Source of the DNA: a virus
DNA: 64,000 nt
IMG/VR virus record: IMGVR_UViG_3300044467_000006
Coordinates: 30,361-94,360 of that record
Direction: 5' to 3' (one strand)
Part shown: piece after piece, positions 63,633 through 64,000 of the stretch
How positions within the stretch are numbered: position 1 is the stretch's first letter
Layout of the letters: every line of letters begins with the position of its first letter
Notes under the pieces: generated by a model
What the model was told of the DNA's origin: nothing
Seen by the model: only the letters and a program-made list of their open reading frames with translations
The model's database searches: none
Program-made: the position numbers and the translations under genes

Positions 63633-64000
63633 ATGTCGAAGCCGGGCTTTAATTGGGACGAAGAAGATCAGCTAGACGGATACGACACCGACCCAACTCC
63701 CTCACCAGAAGTCCTAGCTCAAGTTACCCCAAGGAAGTCTACAATACCTATGGCACGAACTCCAGAACGGACCACCGCTGCTACCAAGGTGTTGGAAGAC
63801 TTAGAAGAGTCTCCGCAGGGAGATTTGGATCTAACAGAAGCCGAGTGGAGACTAGAGAAGGCCGGGTTTTATCGGGCTGTTATCAACAGCCAACTTCTTT
63901 CTAGCGAACATCCAGCCGCAGTGGAGGTTGAGCAAGAGCTACAGGGTTGGGCCAAGCGTCAGCTTGAAACCCTTTTGGGTATCAGGGCTGCTGAGCCCGC
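63633..64000 (+). CDS. Hypothetical acidic protein, cut by the right window edge
   Basis: Open frame of 122 codons from ATG at 63633 (ATAGGAGCAATC upstream) to the window end without stop. MSKPGFNWDEEDQLDGYDTD, a Pro/Thr-rich acidic linker, then a helical part (EAEWRLEKAGFYRAVINSQL). No family recognised from this part. Other phage replication proteins begin with similar acidic leaders, but nothing decides. Confidence 0.6.
   Translation, partial: MSKPGFNWDEEDQLDGYDTDPTPSPEVLAQVTPRKSTIPMARTPERTTAATKVLEDLEESPQGDLDLTEAEWRLEKAGFYRAVINSQLLSSEHPAAVEVEQELQGWAKRQLETLLGIRAAEP

Noticed and set aside
1-64000. tRNA genes
   Set aside because: Intergenic gaps are short, and none showed a cloverleaf with a TTCRANNC-type arm by eye. 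A covariance-model scan could still find one in the few gaps.

Overview
The window is part of a large double-stranded DNA tailed phage (Caudoviricetes) or an almost intact prophage of one. The evidence is a head-gene cluster (portal, terminase large subunit, Mu-F-like head protein, major capsid protein, prohead protease), phage replication and recombination genes, several free-standing homing-type endonucleases, very dense packing with ATGA/TAATG overlaps, and no bacterial housekeeping genes. Neither end is a natural end: a gene is cut at position 1 and another at 64000. The host cannot be named from sequence alone. No tRNA, rRNA or CRISPR array was seen.

Layout: (1) 1-490: an HNH endonuclease reads left and a Vsr-fold-type endonuclease reads right. 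(2) 491-6224, plus strand: early-type genes (NIF3-like, radical SAM, ATP-dependent DNA ligase, many small proteins), several behind consensus sigma70 promoters with the ATG about where transcription should start. (3) 6225-36519, minus strand: virion genes, including a chain of very large multidomain proteins. It carries four predicted protein-kinase-like domains, four GNAT-like domains, an ADP-ribosyltransferase-like domain, a RyR domain, a GGDEF domain, a transglycosylase, a permuted-papain peptidase, thyX and the major capsid protein. (4) 36630-39460, plus: a second early-type island, including three small GC-rich genes and a nucleotidyltransferase. (5) 39435-49340, minus: packaging genes with two inteins. 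(6) 49173-54569, minus: Mre11-like nuclease, late-sigma-like factor, SF2 helicase, NTP kinase. (7) 54570-54901: noncoding divergent region with 23-bp inverted repeats and iterons, a good origin/operator candidate. (8) 54902-64000, plus: winged-helix regulator, GroEL-type chaperonin, Rad50/SbcC-like ATPase, endonuclease VII-like gene, class II ribonucleotide reductase.

Three promoter classes can be read directly: TTGACA-16/17-TANNNT with leaderless starts (early), extended -10 TGCTAT with a Shine-Dalgarno (DNA and nucleotide genes), and CAATCTTA(GG) about 13-17 nt before late genes and close to endonuclease genes. The encoded sigma region-2 protein (50837-51940) is the natural candidate to read the last class.

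The most unusual content is the set of kinase/GNAT/ART/GGDEF/RyR domains inside the virion cluster. Two kinases are each followed by a homologous small protein, and a recurring LGKSE-like linker tag links several of these proteins. My inference is that they are packaged, perhaps proteolytically matured, effectors injected with the DNA.
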